Source: Rhodoferax sp.
GTDB taxonomy: Bacteria > Pseudomonadota > Gammaproteobacteria > Burkholderiales > Burkholderiaceae_C
NCBI RefSeq assembly: GCF_030697375.1
Contig: NZ_JAUYQD010000022.1
Span: 1-64,000 of the forward strand
Direction: 5' to 3'
Length of the DNA stretch: 64,000 nt
Shown: piece by piece, positions 28,797-38,236 of the stretch
How positions within the stretch are numbered: position 1 is the first letter of the stretch
Layout of the letters: each line of letters opens with the position of its first letter
The notes under the pieces: generated by a model
The model's database searches: none
What the model was told of the DNA's origin: nothing
Seen by the model: only the letters and a program-made list of their open reading frames with translations
Made by a program: the position numbers and the translations under genes

Positions 28797-29629
28797 ATCA
28801 TTTTCTTAAGCCTTTTAGGCCTCTAGCCCTTATCAGATGTGCGCAAGCAGCTATTGTTTTAATAGCAACAGTGCCGCTCCATGCCCAAACCATCGTCATG
28901 GCGTCCACCACGTCCACCGAGCAATCGGGCCTGTTTGCCCACCTCTTGCCCGCATTCACCCAGGCCAGCGGCATCGTGGTGAAGGTGGTGGCCCTGGGCA
29001 CCGGCCAGGCGCTGGACATGGGCCGCCGGGGCGATGCCGATGTGCTCTTGGTGCACGACCAGGCGGCGGAAGAAAAGCTGGTGGCCGAGGGCTTTGCCCT
29101 GAAGCGCTACCCCGTGATGTTCAACGACTTTGTGCTGATTGGCCCGGCCGCCGACCCGGCGCATGCCAAGGGCCATGACATTGGGCAGGCGCTGGCCCAA
29201 CTGGCGGCCACCCAGGCCGCCTTCATCTCCCGGGGCGACAAAAGCGGCACCCACGCCGCCGAGCTGCGCTACTGGAAGCTCACCCCGGCGCCCGACGCCA
29301 AAGGCAGCGGCTACCGGGCGTGCGGCTGCGGCATGGGCCCGGCGCTCAACATCGCCTCCAGCACCGGTGCCTACGTGCTGGCCGACCGGGGCACCTGGCT
29401 CAGCTTCAAAAACCGGGGCGATCTGGCGGTGTTGGTGGAAGGCGACAAGCGCCTGTTCAACCAATATGGTGTGCTGGTGGTCAACCCGGCCCAACATCCC
29501 CACGTCAAGGCCCTTGAGGCGCAGAAGTTTGTCGATTGGGTGGTGTCGGCCCCGGGGCAGGCGGTGATCGCCAGCTACAAAATTGGCGGGGAACAGCTGT
29601 TTTTCCCCAATGCGGCGTCGGTTCGCTGA
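28793..29629 (+). CDS. tupA: Tungstate-type ABC transporter substrate-binding protein
   Basis: GTG start overlapping the tupC stop (GTGTGA); signal peptide then TIVMASTTSTEQSGLFAHLLPAF, ISRGDKSGTHAAEL, GYRACGCGMG. Confidence 0.87.
   Translation: MNHFLKPFRPLALIRCAQAAIVLIATVPLHAQTIVMASTTSTEQSGLFAHLLPAFTQASGIVVKVVALGTGQALDMGRRGDADVLLVHDQAAEEKLVAEGFALKRYPVMFNDFVLIGPAADPAHAKGHDIGQALAQLAATQAAFISRGDKSGTHAAELRYWKLTPAPDAKGSGYRACGCGMGPALNIASSTGAYVLADRGTWLSFKNRGDLAVLVEGDKRLFNQYGVLVVNPAQHPHVKALEAQKFVDWVVSAPGQAVIASYKIGGEQLFFPNAASVR
28811..28866 (-). repeat. Dispersed repeat copy C (inside tupA 5' end)
   Basis: Reverse complement GCTATTAAAACAATAGCTGCTTGCGCACATCTGATAAGGGCTAGAGGCCTAAAAGG. Confidence 0.8.
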
Positions 29630-29637
29630 GAGGGCGC

Positions 29638-29826
29638 TCAGGGTTGAAAAATGTCCTCAATCTTGAGCGCCAGGAATTGCGCAATTTTGAACGCCAACGG
29701 CAGGCTGGGGTCGTATTTGCCGCTTTCTATCGAGATCACCGTTTGGCGGCTTACCGACAATGCATCCGCAAGTTCTTGTTGCGTCAGGCCGCGCGCGTTT
29801 CTCAGCGCTTTGAGTTGGTTGTTCAT
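29638..29826 (-). CDS. XRE-family HTH transcriptional regulator (62 aa)
   Basis: MNNQLKALRNARGLTQQELADALSVSRQTVISIESGKYDPSLPLAFKIAQFLALKIEDIFQP. Confidence 0.9.
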   Translation of the reverse strand: MNNQLKALRNARGLTQQELADALSVSRQTVISIESGKYDPSLPLAFKIAQFLALKIEDIFQP

Positions 29827-30881
29827 GGCACGCGCACCAGCAGTTGGTCGTCCAGAATTTGTCGGATGTGCGCATTCAAGGTGTCGGACACGGCGCGGTA
29901 TTGCAGCCCCAGCTCCGACTGGCTGCGGTGGTTGTTGAAGTACACAGGGTGGCCGACATTGCGTGCCACATAGCTGCGCGGTAAGCCGAGCAGCGGGCCG
30001 ATCAGCCACATCAGCCATTTGGGGGCCTCGCCGCGCGGAAGCTTGTTGGCAATGCCCAAACCGCCCAGGTGCATGTGCTGCGCGATTTCCAACAGACGCA
30101 GGTCCTTGGCCACCACGATATAACGCTGACGGGCCGCAGGCAGCAACGCCGCCTGTACATGGGCATGTGCCACGTCGCGCACATCCACCACCCCCAGCCA
30201 CAGGGCCGGCACACCGGTGCGAAACGACCCGTTGAGAAACTGGACCATCATCGCCACGCTGCTGGCATCCACGCGCTTGGACAAGGACGGGCCAAAAATC
30301 GCACCGGGGTGGATGGTGACCAAATCCCAGCGTTGCTGCTGGCGCTGCAGGTCCCAGGCCGCCTGTTCGGCGACGGTTTTTGAATAGGCATAGGCGTTGC
30401 GGTGGATATCGCGGTTGGGGTTGACGTCGTTTTCTTGCACCCGGTGTTGCGCCGCGGCACCCACGTCGCAGGCGTTGTCGTACAAGGCCGCCACACTGCT
30501 GGTGAGCACGACGCGTTTCACGCTGGTGCTGCGGTTGACGCTGCCGAGCACGTTGCGTGTGCCCTCCAGGGCGGGCTGCACCAACTCTCGCATGGGGTCC
30601 TTGGGTTGGTCCAAAAAGTAGGGCGAGGCCGTGTGGATAACTTCGGTGCAGCCTTGCATGGCGGTGTCAAAACTGCCTGGTTGGAGCAAGTCGGCCTCGA
30701 ACAGGGTCAACTGGCCTGGGTGCCGGTCGATCAGGTCCAGCAAGTGCTGGATTTTGGTGCGGTCCGACAGGCTGCGCACGGCACCATGCACCTGGTGGCC
30801 GGCTTGCAACAACTGGGCAACGATCCAGGAGGCCAAATAGCCCGCGGCGCCGGTGACCAAAATGGTTTTGGTGGAAGTCAT
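29823..30881 (-). CDS. NAD(P)-dependent epimerase/dehydratase (dihydroflavonol-reductase-like)
   Basis: MTSTKTILVTGAAGYLASWIVAQLLQAGHQVHGAVRS; start at 30881. Confidence 0.88.
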   Translation of the reverse strand: MTSTKTILVTGAAGYLASWIVAQLLQAGHQVHGAVRSLSDRTKIQHLLDLIDRHPGQLTLFEADLLQPGSFDTAMQGCTEVIHTASPYFLDQPKDPMRELVQPALEGTRNVLGSVNRSTSVKRVVLTSSVAALYDNACDVGAAAQHRVQENDVNPNRDIHRNAYAYSKTVAEQAAWDLQRQQQRWDLVTIHPGAIFGPSLSKRVDASSVAMMVQFLNGSFRTGVPALWLGVVDVRDVAHAHVQAALLPAARQRYIVVAKDLRLLEIAQHMHLGGLGIANKLPRGEAPKWLMWLIGPLLGLPRSYVARNVGHPVYFNNHRSQSELGLQYRAVSDTLNAHIRQILDDQLLVRVP

Positions 30882-30912
30882 ACGTGGAGGAGGTGGACGG
30901 CGGTTTTTGGGG

Positions 30913-31314
30913 CTAGAGATAGCGGCGGTCCGCCAACATGAGTTGCACGCCCCAGACGGCGATGAGCAATCCGAAGGTCCAAAATTGGTTGAACAAGGGC
31001 AGCAGTTGGTTGGCTTGCAAAATTCCGAGCACAGCGCACGCCGAGGCCAGGATGGCCATGCTGGTGACGCAAGCTTGCTGGTGGTGCAGGCGCTGCAGTT
31101 CGTCACGGCGCAAGTAGACCCAACGCAGGCCAGGCACCAGCGCTAGGGCGAGTGCCACCAATACCGCCATGGCCGCTTGCTGCTGCGCCCAGGATGCGCC
31201 AGCGTGCGCAAGCCAGAAAGCGGCCAGTATGCCAAGGCCGAGCACCAGCAGAGCGGCCAGGACTTTAAGAACATAGAGGGGCTGTAGTGCCGGGGCAGGG
31301 GTGTTGTCGGTCAT
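30913..31314 (-). CDS. Hypothetical multi-pass membrane protein
   Basis: 133 aa with about 4 hydrophobic segments; same operon direction as the XRE gene. Confidence 0.7.
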   Translation of the reverse strand: MTDNTPAPALQPLYVLKVLAALLVLGLGILAAFWLAHAGASWAQQQAAMAVLVALALALVPGLRWVYLRRDELQRLHHQQACVTSMAILASACAVLGILQANQLLPLFNQFWTFGLLIAVWGVQLMLADRRYL

Positions 31315-31330
31315 GGATGCTTTCTGTGAT

Positions 31331-31395
31331 GTTAAGGAGACTTAACATACTGTAGCAAGCCCAACTTAAAATGTCAAACTAACTTTACATTTTAA
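31331..31395. promoter_or_regulatory. Palindrome cluster, candidate operator
   Basis: GTTAAGGAGACTTAAC (31331-31346) and TTAAAATGT-N12-ACATTTTAA (31366-31395), in AT-rich DNA upstream of the membrane protein gene. Confidence 0.5.
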
Positions 31396-31433
31396 AATTG
31401 AATGCACGGTGTTTTCGGACCACCGCAACGCCA

Positions 31434-32642
31434 TCACGCCGGTGCCAGCGGCTGGCGCCTTGCGCCCTGGGGTATTTTGTCCGGCACCCGGTGGGCGAAC
31501 GAAGCCAAGGTGCCAGCGGCGAGCACCACTACCCCCAGGGCGGCGGTGAGGGACAGGTGCTGCGCAATGGCCCCAATCAGCGGCGGCCCCACCATGAAGC
31601 CGCAGTAACCGATGGAAGACACGGCGGCAATGGCTGCGGCCGACGTGGTGCCCGGTACCCGGCTGGCGGCGCCATACAAAATCGGCACGACCATGGCCAG
31701 GCCGGCGCCGACCAAGGCATACCCCGCGACAGAGCCCCACGGGCTGCCGCTGAGCAGTACCAGCGCCATGGCGATGGCCGCGGTGGCGCCACTGGCACGC
31801 AGCAGCAACTGTTCTGGCCAGCGGGCCCGCAGCCCGTCGGCGGCAAAACGCATGGCGGCCATGGCGCCGGAAAACGCGGCATAACCCAGGGCGGCCTGGT
31901 CCTGCGGCATGTGCAGCTCTTGCTGCAGGTAGAGCACACACCAGTCGTACATCGCGCCCTCGGCGCTCATGCCGGCAAAAATCAGCAGGCCAATCACCAG
32001 CAGCACGCCGCGCGGCCAGGCAAAGTGCACGGGTTGTTGGCTGCTGGCCTGAACCGGCGGCGCGGTGGGCAACATCCAGCGCGAAACCACCAGCACCCAC
32101 AGGCCCACGCACAGGCCCACGCCCGCCAACTGCCAAGCGGCGCTCACCTGCGCGCGCAGCAGGCCCGAGGCCAGGGCCGCCCCGGCCATGCCGCCTACGC
32201 TGAACATGCCATGCAGGCCGCCCATGATGGCGCGCTGGCCCGCGATCTCCAAGGCCGCACCTTCCGTGTTGATGGCCACGTCGTACACGCTGAGCGAGGA
32301 GCCGAACAGCACCATGGACAGCAGCAACAGTCCAAAACTGGGCCAGTGCAGGGCCATGCCCAAAGAGAAAGCCATCACCAGCGCACACAGCGCGGCCGCA
32401 TTGCGTGCGCCCAGGCGGCCAATCACCCGCCCGGCAAAAAACAAGGCCAACACCGCGCCGCTGGCCGCCGCCACCAGCACCAGCGACAAGGCGGCTTCGC
32501 CCAGGCCGTAGTGCGCTTTGACCGAGGGAATATGCACGCCCCAGGCCGCACTGACCACCCCCAGCGCGGCAAACAGCGTGCGGGTGGCCCAGGTGGCTTG
32601 GCGGACTTGGCGTGGTCTGTCGTGAATTTTTTGTGGAATCAC
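31434..32642 (-). CDS. MFS transporter
   Basis: About 12 hydrophobic segments; likely GTG start at 32642 (VIPQKIHDRPRQVRQATWATRTLFAALGVVSAAWGVHIPSVK). Confidence 0.85.
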   Translation of the reverse strand: MIPQKIHDRPRQVRQATWATRTLFAALGVVSAAWGVHIPSVKAHYGLGEAALSLVLVAAASGAVLALFFAGRVIGRLGARNAAALCALVMAFSLGMALHWPSFGLLLLSMVLFGSSLSVYDVAINTEGAALEIAGQRAIMGGLHGMFSVGGMAGAALASGLLRAQVSAAWQLAGVGLCVGLWVLVVSRWMLPTAPPVQASSQQPVHFAWPRGVLLVIGLLIFAGMSAEGAMYDWCVLYLQQELHMPQDQAALGYAAFSGAMAAMRFAADGLRARWPEQLLLRASGATAAIAMALVLLSGSPWGSVAGYALVGAGLAMVVPILYGAASRVPGTTSAAAIAAVSSIGYCGFMVGPPLIGAIAQHLSLTAALGVVVLAAGTLASFAHRVPDKIPQGARRQPLAPA

Positions 32643-32781
32643 GCTGTCCCCAAAATCAGGTTTATCTTTTGTTGCATAGCATTTGTTTTTTTGTGCTGAA
32701 AGCATCAGGATTTGGATGGGTATCATTCGCATAGCGTAAGTTTTTGCGCCGATACTGGCAATCGCAACCCGTACCAGAGAA

Positions 32782-33741
32782 ATGTCAAAAGTAGCAAAAT
32801 TCCTGGATCGCACCCTGGACCCGGCGTGCTGTGTGGCGGCCATCTCGCCCGACGCGCCCTCGGCGCCCCTGCACGCCCAGCGCATGCGCTTGGGGCTGGG
32901 CGACTTCATCCGCCGGGCGGCCGACGGCAGCCTGCGCCTGGTATCGCCCCCCGCCCAGCCGGGCTGGTCCACCCGGGGGGCGGGCCACTTGCACCTGGGG
33001 GCCGAGCTGTTTTTGCAGCTGCAGGGTTATACCGAATTTCGCTTCCCCCAGGGCCAAGTCACCCTGCGTGCGGGCGAGGCGCTGGTGATGCCGCCCAAGC
33101 TGCTGCACGACGAGCGGGTGGGCGGCGACGGCGTGCAGGCGTTTTCCAACCTGGTGGTCTATGCCGACCGCCAATCCATGTCCTGCCACCTGGCGAACGA
33201 GGCCAAACCGGCGCGCGCCGGCAATCTGTACCTGGAGGTGTGTCAGCATGTGGACGCCCTGCGCATTGAGCACTGGCTGGCCGATGCGGCCCGTCCGCCG
33301 GACCACGACGTCCATGGCCTGTGGGCGCTGCAGCAGCGCGCCTTGGTGCTGACAGCGCTGACGGCGGTGGCGCGCTTGCTGGATGCCCCGGAAAACACAC
33401 GGTCCAATGAACCGACGCTGCTGGCCCGCTTACGCGTGCTGGTGCAAAACCGCCTGGGCGAGGTGGACCTGACCGTGGTCAGTCTGGCACAAGACCTGGG
33501 CTGCACGGCGGACTACCTGTCGCACCTGTACAGCAGCAGCACGGGCGAGCATTTGTGGCAGGTCATCCTGCGCCAGCGCCTGGCGCGCGCTGCGCGCCTG
33601 TTGGCCGAGAACGACTCGGCCGTCAAAGAAATTGCGTGGTGCTCCGGCTTTGCCAGCGCCAGCTACTTCATTCGCAGCTTCAAGCAGCAGTTCGGGGTCA
33701 CGCCCAAGGTGTACCGCACCATGGCCGGCCCACCCGCCTAG
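32782..33741 (+). CDS. AraC-family transcriptional regulator
   Basis: C-terminal AraC HTH: VVSLAQDLGCTADYLSHLYSSSTGEHLWQVILRQRLARAARLLAENDSAVKEIAWCSGFASASYFIRSFKQQFGVTPKVYR. Confidence 0.93.
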   Translation: MSKVAKFLDRTLDPACCVAAISPDAPSAPLHAQRMRLGLGDFIRRAADGSLRLVSPPAQPGWSTRGAGHLHLGAELFLQLQGYTEFRFPQGQVTLRAGEALVMPPKLLHDERVGGDGVQAFSNLVVYADRQSMSCHLANEAKPARAGNLYLEVCQHVDALRIEHWLADAARPPDHDVHGLWALQQRALVLTALTAVARLLDAPENTRSNEPTLLARLRVLVQNRLGEVDLTVVSLAQDLGCTADYLSHLYSSSTGEHLWQVILRQRLARAARLLAENDSAVKEIAWCSGFASASYFIRSFKQQFGVTPKVYRTMAGPPA

Positions 33742-33811
33742 CCGCACCAAAGAGACTGAATTTGTCCTAGGTCACGCACCGGTGCAGCGCCGCATGCCAT
33801 GCTGCAGGGAT

Positions 33812-35296
33812 ATGGACGAGACGCTGCCGCCTTTGATTCAGTCCTTGCTGGAGCCGCAGCGTTATCCCCATGCGGTGGTGCAGGTGGAGCTGGTGCAGAC
33901 CCACATCTCCTGGGTGCTGCTGGCGGGGGAGTTGGCCTACAAGATCAAAAAACCTTTGCGGCTGCCGTTCCTGGACTTCAGCACCTTGGCACTGCGCCAT
34001 GTTTGCTGCCAAGACGAACTGCGGCTGAACCGCCGTTTTTCGCCCGAACTCTACCTGGGGGTGGTCGGTATTTTCCACAGCGCGCAAGACCCGCGCTGGA
34101 GCGGCGAAGGGCCGCCCATCGAATACGCCGTCCAGATGCGGCGTTTTGATGACGCGATGCGCTTGGACCGGGTCTGCGCTCGGGGGCAGTTGCAGCCGCA
34201 GCACCTGTCGGACCTGGCCGAGACGCTGGTGGCCTTTCATGCCGCTACGGCGGTTGCGCCACTGGCATCGCGTTTCGGATCTACCCGCGAAATCATTGCT
34301 CCGGCACGGGACAACTTCCATGACCTGCGCCAACTGCTGCCCCAGGCAGCGGTGCACACCCGCTTGGCCGCATTGCAGGCCTGGACCGAGGCGCAATTTC
34401 TGCAACTCGCCCCACTGATGGAAGCGCGCAAGCAGGGCGGGTGGGTGCGTGAATGCCATGGCGACCTGCATCTGGCCAATCTGGTGCTGATGGGCACCCG
34501 CGTGCGCATGTTTGACTGCATCGAATTCAACGAAGACCTGCGCTGGATCGACGTGGCCAACGAAATCGCCTTCCCCTATGTGGATCTGCTGGCCCACGAC
34601 CAGCCGGGGCTGGCCAGCTGGTTTGTCAATGAAGTGTTGAGCCGCAGCGGTGACTGCGCATCGGTGCAGCTGCTGCGTTTTTATGCGGTGTACCGGGCAC
34701 TGGTGCGCGCCAAGGTGGCGGCCATTCGCATGGCGCAAACCCACGATGACAGCGCAGAGGCCCTGGCGCATATTGCGCTGGCAGAGCGCCTGGTGGCGCC
34801 GCCACCGGCGCGGCTGCTGATCACCCACGGCTTGTCCGGCTGCGGCAAAACGGTGGCGTCCAATGCGTTGTTGCAAACCGATGCACAGGCGTCCACCCTG
34901 CGGGTCCGCTCGGACGTGGAGCGCAAACGCCTGTACGGCTTGACGCTGACGCAACACAGCGGCAGTGCCACCGGCGCCGGTATCTACGCCGCAGACGCCC
35001 ATCTGCGCACCTACACCCGCTTGCACATGCTGGCCGAGATGCTGCTGCGTGCGGGCTGGTCGGTCATCGTGGACGCGACCTTTTTGCGCCGCGCCGACCG
35101 CGATGCCTTTCGCAGGTTGGCCCAAGACATCGGGGTGCCGTTTGCCATCTTGGCGCCCCAGGCCACACCGGTGCAATTGCGAGAACGTATCCGGGCGCGC
35201 CGTGCCCAAGGGGGCGATGCCTCCGAGGCCACGCTGGAGGTGTTGGAACAGCAAATGCGCACGGTAGAGCCGCTGGGGCCCGACGAGTTTGTCTAG
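33812..35296 (+). CDS. Bifunctional phosphotransferase-like / AAA P-loop kinase-like protein
   Basis: APH-like HGDLHLANLV...FDCIEFNEDLRWIDVANEIAF and C-terminal P-loop THGLSGCGKTVASNAL. Confidence 0.85.
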   Translation: MDETLPPLIQSLLEPQRYPHAVVQVELVQTHISWVLLAGELAYKIKKPLRLPFLDFSTLALRHVCCQDELRLNRRFSPELYLGVVGIFHSAQDPRWSGEGPPIEYAVQMRRFDDAMRLDRVCARGQLQPQHLSDLAETLVAFHAATAVAPLASRFGSTREIIAPARDNFHDLRQLLPQAAVHTRLAALQAWTEAQFLQLAPLMEARKQGGWVRECHGDLHLANLVLMGTRVRMFDCIEFNEDLRWIDVANEIAFPYVDLLAHDQPGLASWFVNEVLSRSGDCASVQLLRFYAVYRALVRAKVAAIRMAQTHDDSAEALAHIALAERLVAPPPARLLITHGLSGCGKTVASNALLQTDAQASTLRVRSDVERKRLYGLTLTQHSGSATGAGIYAADAHLRTYTRLHMLAEMLLRAGWSVIVDATFLRRADRDAFRRLAQDIGVPFAILAPQATPVQLRERIRARRAQGGDASEATLEVLEQQMRTVEPLGPDEFV

Positions 35297-35403
35297 GCTG
35301 AGGCCCCCAGGACGTTAGTCCGAACGGGCTATTTCCCAGAAAGGCGTGTTCCCGGAAAATTCGCCCATAGCAACGGTTTGTCGCTATCAGCAATTTAAAA
35401 GGG

Positions 35404-36036
35404 ATGATGATGAAGTTCAATTTGCGTCTTTGTGTTCTTGCCTTGTCGCTATCCGCCAGCGCCATGTCCCACGCCGCTGTGGAGTGGCGCAACGATGCCG
35501 CAGGGGTGTTGTCCATGAACGAGACCATTGTGGACAACCACAACAGTACCTGGACCTACAACTATTCCTTTTCCAACGTGCAAGAAGCCAACCCCATTTG
35601 GTGGGTGATCCTCTATACCAACACCGATGTCATGGCATCCACCTCGTTTGCGGACGCCTCCCATACCGGATGGAGCAACGCCTCCGGCAGCGGCAGCCAG
35701 AGTGGTATCCATGCGCCAGAAGGCCAATCCCACTACGTCTACAGTTGGAGCGCCAGCGATGCCTGGCCCAACAATGCACCGCACGGTATCGCGACAGGCC
35801 AGACCGTGGGCGGTTTTTCCTTCACCTCGACGCAATACGATGCCTCGTCCAAGCGTTTCGTAGCCGACCGCACACCCGAGTGGAGTGCGCCGCTAACCCA
35901 GAGTGGTGACCAGTCCTTCAGCTACGGTGGCATGACCACAGCCGTTCCCGAGCCAGAAACCTATGCCATGTTGTTGGCCGGTTTGGGTTTGATGGGCACC
36001 ATGGCACGTCGTCGCAAGCAGAAAACGACGGTTTGA
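35404..36036 (+). CDS. PEP-CTERM sorting domain-containing secreted protein
   Basis: N-terminal signal peptide; C-terminus VPEPETYAMLLAGLGLMGTMARRRKQK. Confidence 0.88.
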   Translation: MMMKFNLRLCVLALSLSASAMSHAAVEWRNDAAGVLSMNETIVDNHNSTWTYNYSFSNVQEANPIWWVILYTNTDVMASTSFADASHTGWSNASGSGSQSGIHAPEGQSHYVYSWSASDAWPNNAPHGIATGQTVGGFSFTSTQYDASSKRFVADRTPEWSAPLTQSGDQSFSYGGMTTAVPEPETYAMLLAGLGLMGTMARRRKQKTTV

Positions 36037-36057
36037 CCGGCCTTCGTCAGTCGGTGC

Positions 36058-36086
36058 AAAAAGGGGGCTTTGGCCCCCTTTTTTTT
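36058..36086 (+). terminator. Rho-independent terminator
   Basis: AAAAAGGGGGC-TTTG-GCCCCCTTTTTTTT downstream of the PEP-CTERM gene. Confidence 0.9.
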
Positions 36087-36198
36087 GTGCCCAAAACTGC
36101 GCATTACTATCGCCGCTGACGGGGGCAGGCTCTGCGATCCTTGAGAAAAATATGTCGGGAAATTTAACAGTAGACCCAGGCTCCGTTACCCGCGTCCC

Positions 36199-36753
36199 GT
36201 GGAGTGGAGCCCCAAGTCGTTGATTTGGCTGAGGTTTTCAGCCGACGCAGACACCGTGCGTGGCTTGGTGTGTTTTTTGCATATCCCCGTGTCGCGCAAG
36301 CCATTCGCCCTTCAGTTGAACCGGGGAGTCAAAAAATTGGAAACCGCCGATTTACCGCGACACCTGTTGATTCACAGCCTGGTGGCGTCGCACGTTGAAA
36401 AATTTGCGGATGACGCCGTGAATCTATGGGACCTGTTGGCGACCCAACTCGTCTTGACCATCGGTGAAGCTGGCTTCAGTTCGATTTATGCGCGCAGTGT
36501 GTTCATTTGCCACGCAAGCTACCCCTGGCTGAAAGGAGGTGCCTTGTCACCGTATGGGAAACACCGTTTCGCGGAGTTGAAAAGCAGCCTGCAAGGTCAA
36601 CGGCCAGAAGACGCCAGCGCGGCCAACCGCTTGCTGCTGATCACGTTCACCGACATTCTGGCCTCGTTGATTGGTGAGTCTTTAACGGAGCGCATTGTGC
36701 GTTTGGCGTGGAGCCCTGCGGCCGGGGTGGCCAAGGAGTCTGAAAATGAATGA
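36199..36753 (+). CDS. Hypothetical protein, first gene of the KaiC-like operon
   Basis: 184 aa ORF overlapping the KaiC-like start by 8 bp; no family recognised. Confidence 0.6.
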   Translation: MEWSPKSLIWLRFSADADTVRGLVCFLHIPVSRKPFALQLNRGVKKLETADLPRHLLIHSLVASHVEKFADDAVNLWDLLATQLVLTIGEAGFSSIYARSVFICHASYPWLKGGALSPYGKHRFAELKSSLQGQRPEDASAANRLLLITFTDILASLIGESLTERIVRLAWSPAAGVAKESENE

Positions 36754-38236
36754 AAAAGTCACGATCCGTCGCCTCGCCACCGGGGTGTCCGGTCTGGACA
36801 ACCTGTTGGGTGGTGGCCTGCCGGAGTACTCATTCAACCTCATTGCGGGCTCGCCGGGCAGTGGCAAAACCACGCTGGCGCACCAGATCATGTTCGGGTT
36901 GGCGGGGCCGATGGTGCCGGCACTGTATTTCACGGTGTTGGGCGAGCCAGCCCTGAAGATGCTGCGTTACCAGCAGCAATTTCCGTTTTTTGACGCCGAC
37001 AAGGTCAATACGTCCGTCCGCTTCGTCAACCTGTCCGAAGACCTGCTGGAGGGTGATTTCGAGCGCGTCTTGTCGCGCATTGCCGAAGAGGTGAGAGGTT
37101 TTTCGCCTCGACTGGTCTTTGTCGATTCATTTCGGTCCGTGGTGCAGTCGGCCAAGCAAAAGAGTGAGTCCGAATTGGCGCGCTTTGTGCAACAGCTGGG
37201 CATCAAAATGACCAGTTGGCAGGCCACCACCTTTTTGATTGGTGAATACAGTGTGCAAGAGCTGGAGTCCAGCGCGATCTTTACGGTGGCTGACAGCATT
37301 TTGTGGCTGTCGCAGAACGTGTACCGCAACTCCATGATGCGCAAGATGCAGGTGGTCAAAATCCGGGGGCAAGCCCAGGCACCCGGTTTGCATACCTTTC
37401 GTATCAGCAACGACGGCATTCGGGTGTTCCCACGGGCGATCATCAAAGTGGGCGAGGCCATGAAAATCGATCGGGCGACCCCATTGGGCGCGCAACGCAC
37501 GTCGATGGGCATACCGGGCCTGGACGCCATGCTGGGTGGGGGCTTGCCCACGGGGTATTCGCTGCTGGTGGTCGGGCCATCGGGGGGTGGAAAAACCATT
37601 CTGGCCACCGAATTTCTGGCCGAAGGGGTGCGTTTGGGCGAGCACGGCGTGATGGCTGCGTTTGAGAAGAGTCCCAGCCAATTGCTGGGCAACAAGCGCC
37701 TGCTGCCGCTGGTGCAGGCTGGTAAGGTGGGCGTGATCGACACGCGTTCACTGGAATTGTCGATTGATGAAACCTTGCATGATTTGATCGACATGATCAA
37801 CCGCACGCACGCCAAGCGTGTCGTGATTGACTCCCTGTCCGGGTTTGAACTGGCGCTGGCACCGGAGTTCAGCGAAGACTTTCGCAGCTCGCTGTACCGG
37901 ATGGTGGCTGAACTCACCGGCATGGGCGTGACGATTTTGATGACCTCGGAACTGGAAGACCGCTACACCGATTTGCGCTTCAGCCCGTTTGGCAGTGCGT
38001 TTTTGGCCGACGCCATCATCGTGCAGCGCTATGTCGAAATGGTGGGCCAATTCAAACGCGCCCTCTCGGTCATCAAAGTCCGTGGCAGTGCACACAGCAA
38101 GGACATACGCTTGTTTGAGGTTACCGACGACGGCATTATTTTGGGCGACACCTTGTCTGACTATGGTGGCATCATGACCGGCCGGCCCACGCTCGGGTCG
38201 ATGCACCATCCATCTTTCGATGGCGATCGAATATGA
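36746..38236 (+). CDS. KaiC-like double-domain RecA/P-loop ATPase
   Basis: Two Walker A motifs (GSPGSGKTT, GPSGGGKTI); RLATGVSGLDNLLGGGLPEYSFNLIAG, TSMGIPGLDAMLGGGLPTGYSLLVVG, IKVRGSAHSKDIRLFEVTDDGI. Confidence 0.92.
   Translation: MNEKVTIRRLATGVSGLDNLLGGGLPEYSFNLIAGSPGSGKTTLAHQIMFGLAGPMVPALYFTVLGEPALKMLRYQQQFPFFDADKVNTSVRFVNLSEDLLEGDFERVLSRIAEEVRGFSPRLVFVDSFRSVVQSAKQKSESELARFVQQLGIKMTSWQATTFLIGEYSVQELESSAIFTVADSILWLSQNVYRNSMMRKMQVVKIRGQAQAPGLHTFRISNDGIRVFPRAIIKVGEAMKIDRATPLGAQRTSMGIPGLDAMLGGGLPTGYSLLVVGPSGGGKTILATEFLAEGVRLGEHGVMAAFEKSPSQLLGNKRLLPLVQAGKVGVIDTRSLELSIDETLHDLIDMINRTHAKRVVIDSLSGFELALAPEFSEDFRSSLYRMVAELTGMGVTILMTSELEDRYTDLRFSPFGSAFLADAIIVQRYVEMVGQFKRALSVIKVRGSAHSKDIRLFEVTDDGIILGDTLSDYGGIMTGRPTLGSMHHPSFDGDRI

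Noticed and set aside
33767-35254. 495-aa minus-strand ORF opposite the phosphotransferase/AAA gene
   Set aside because: Antisense shadow ORF with no recognisable motifs.
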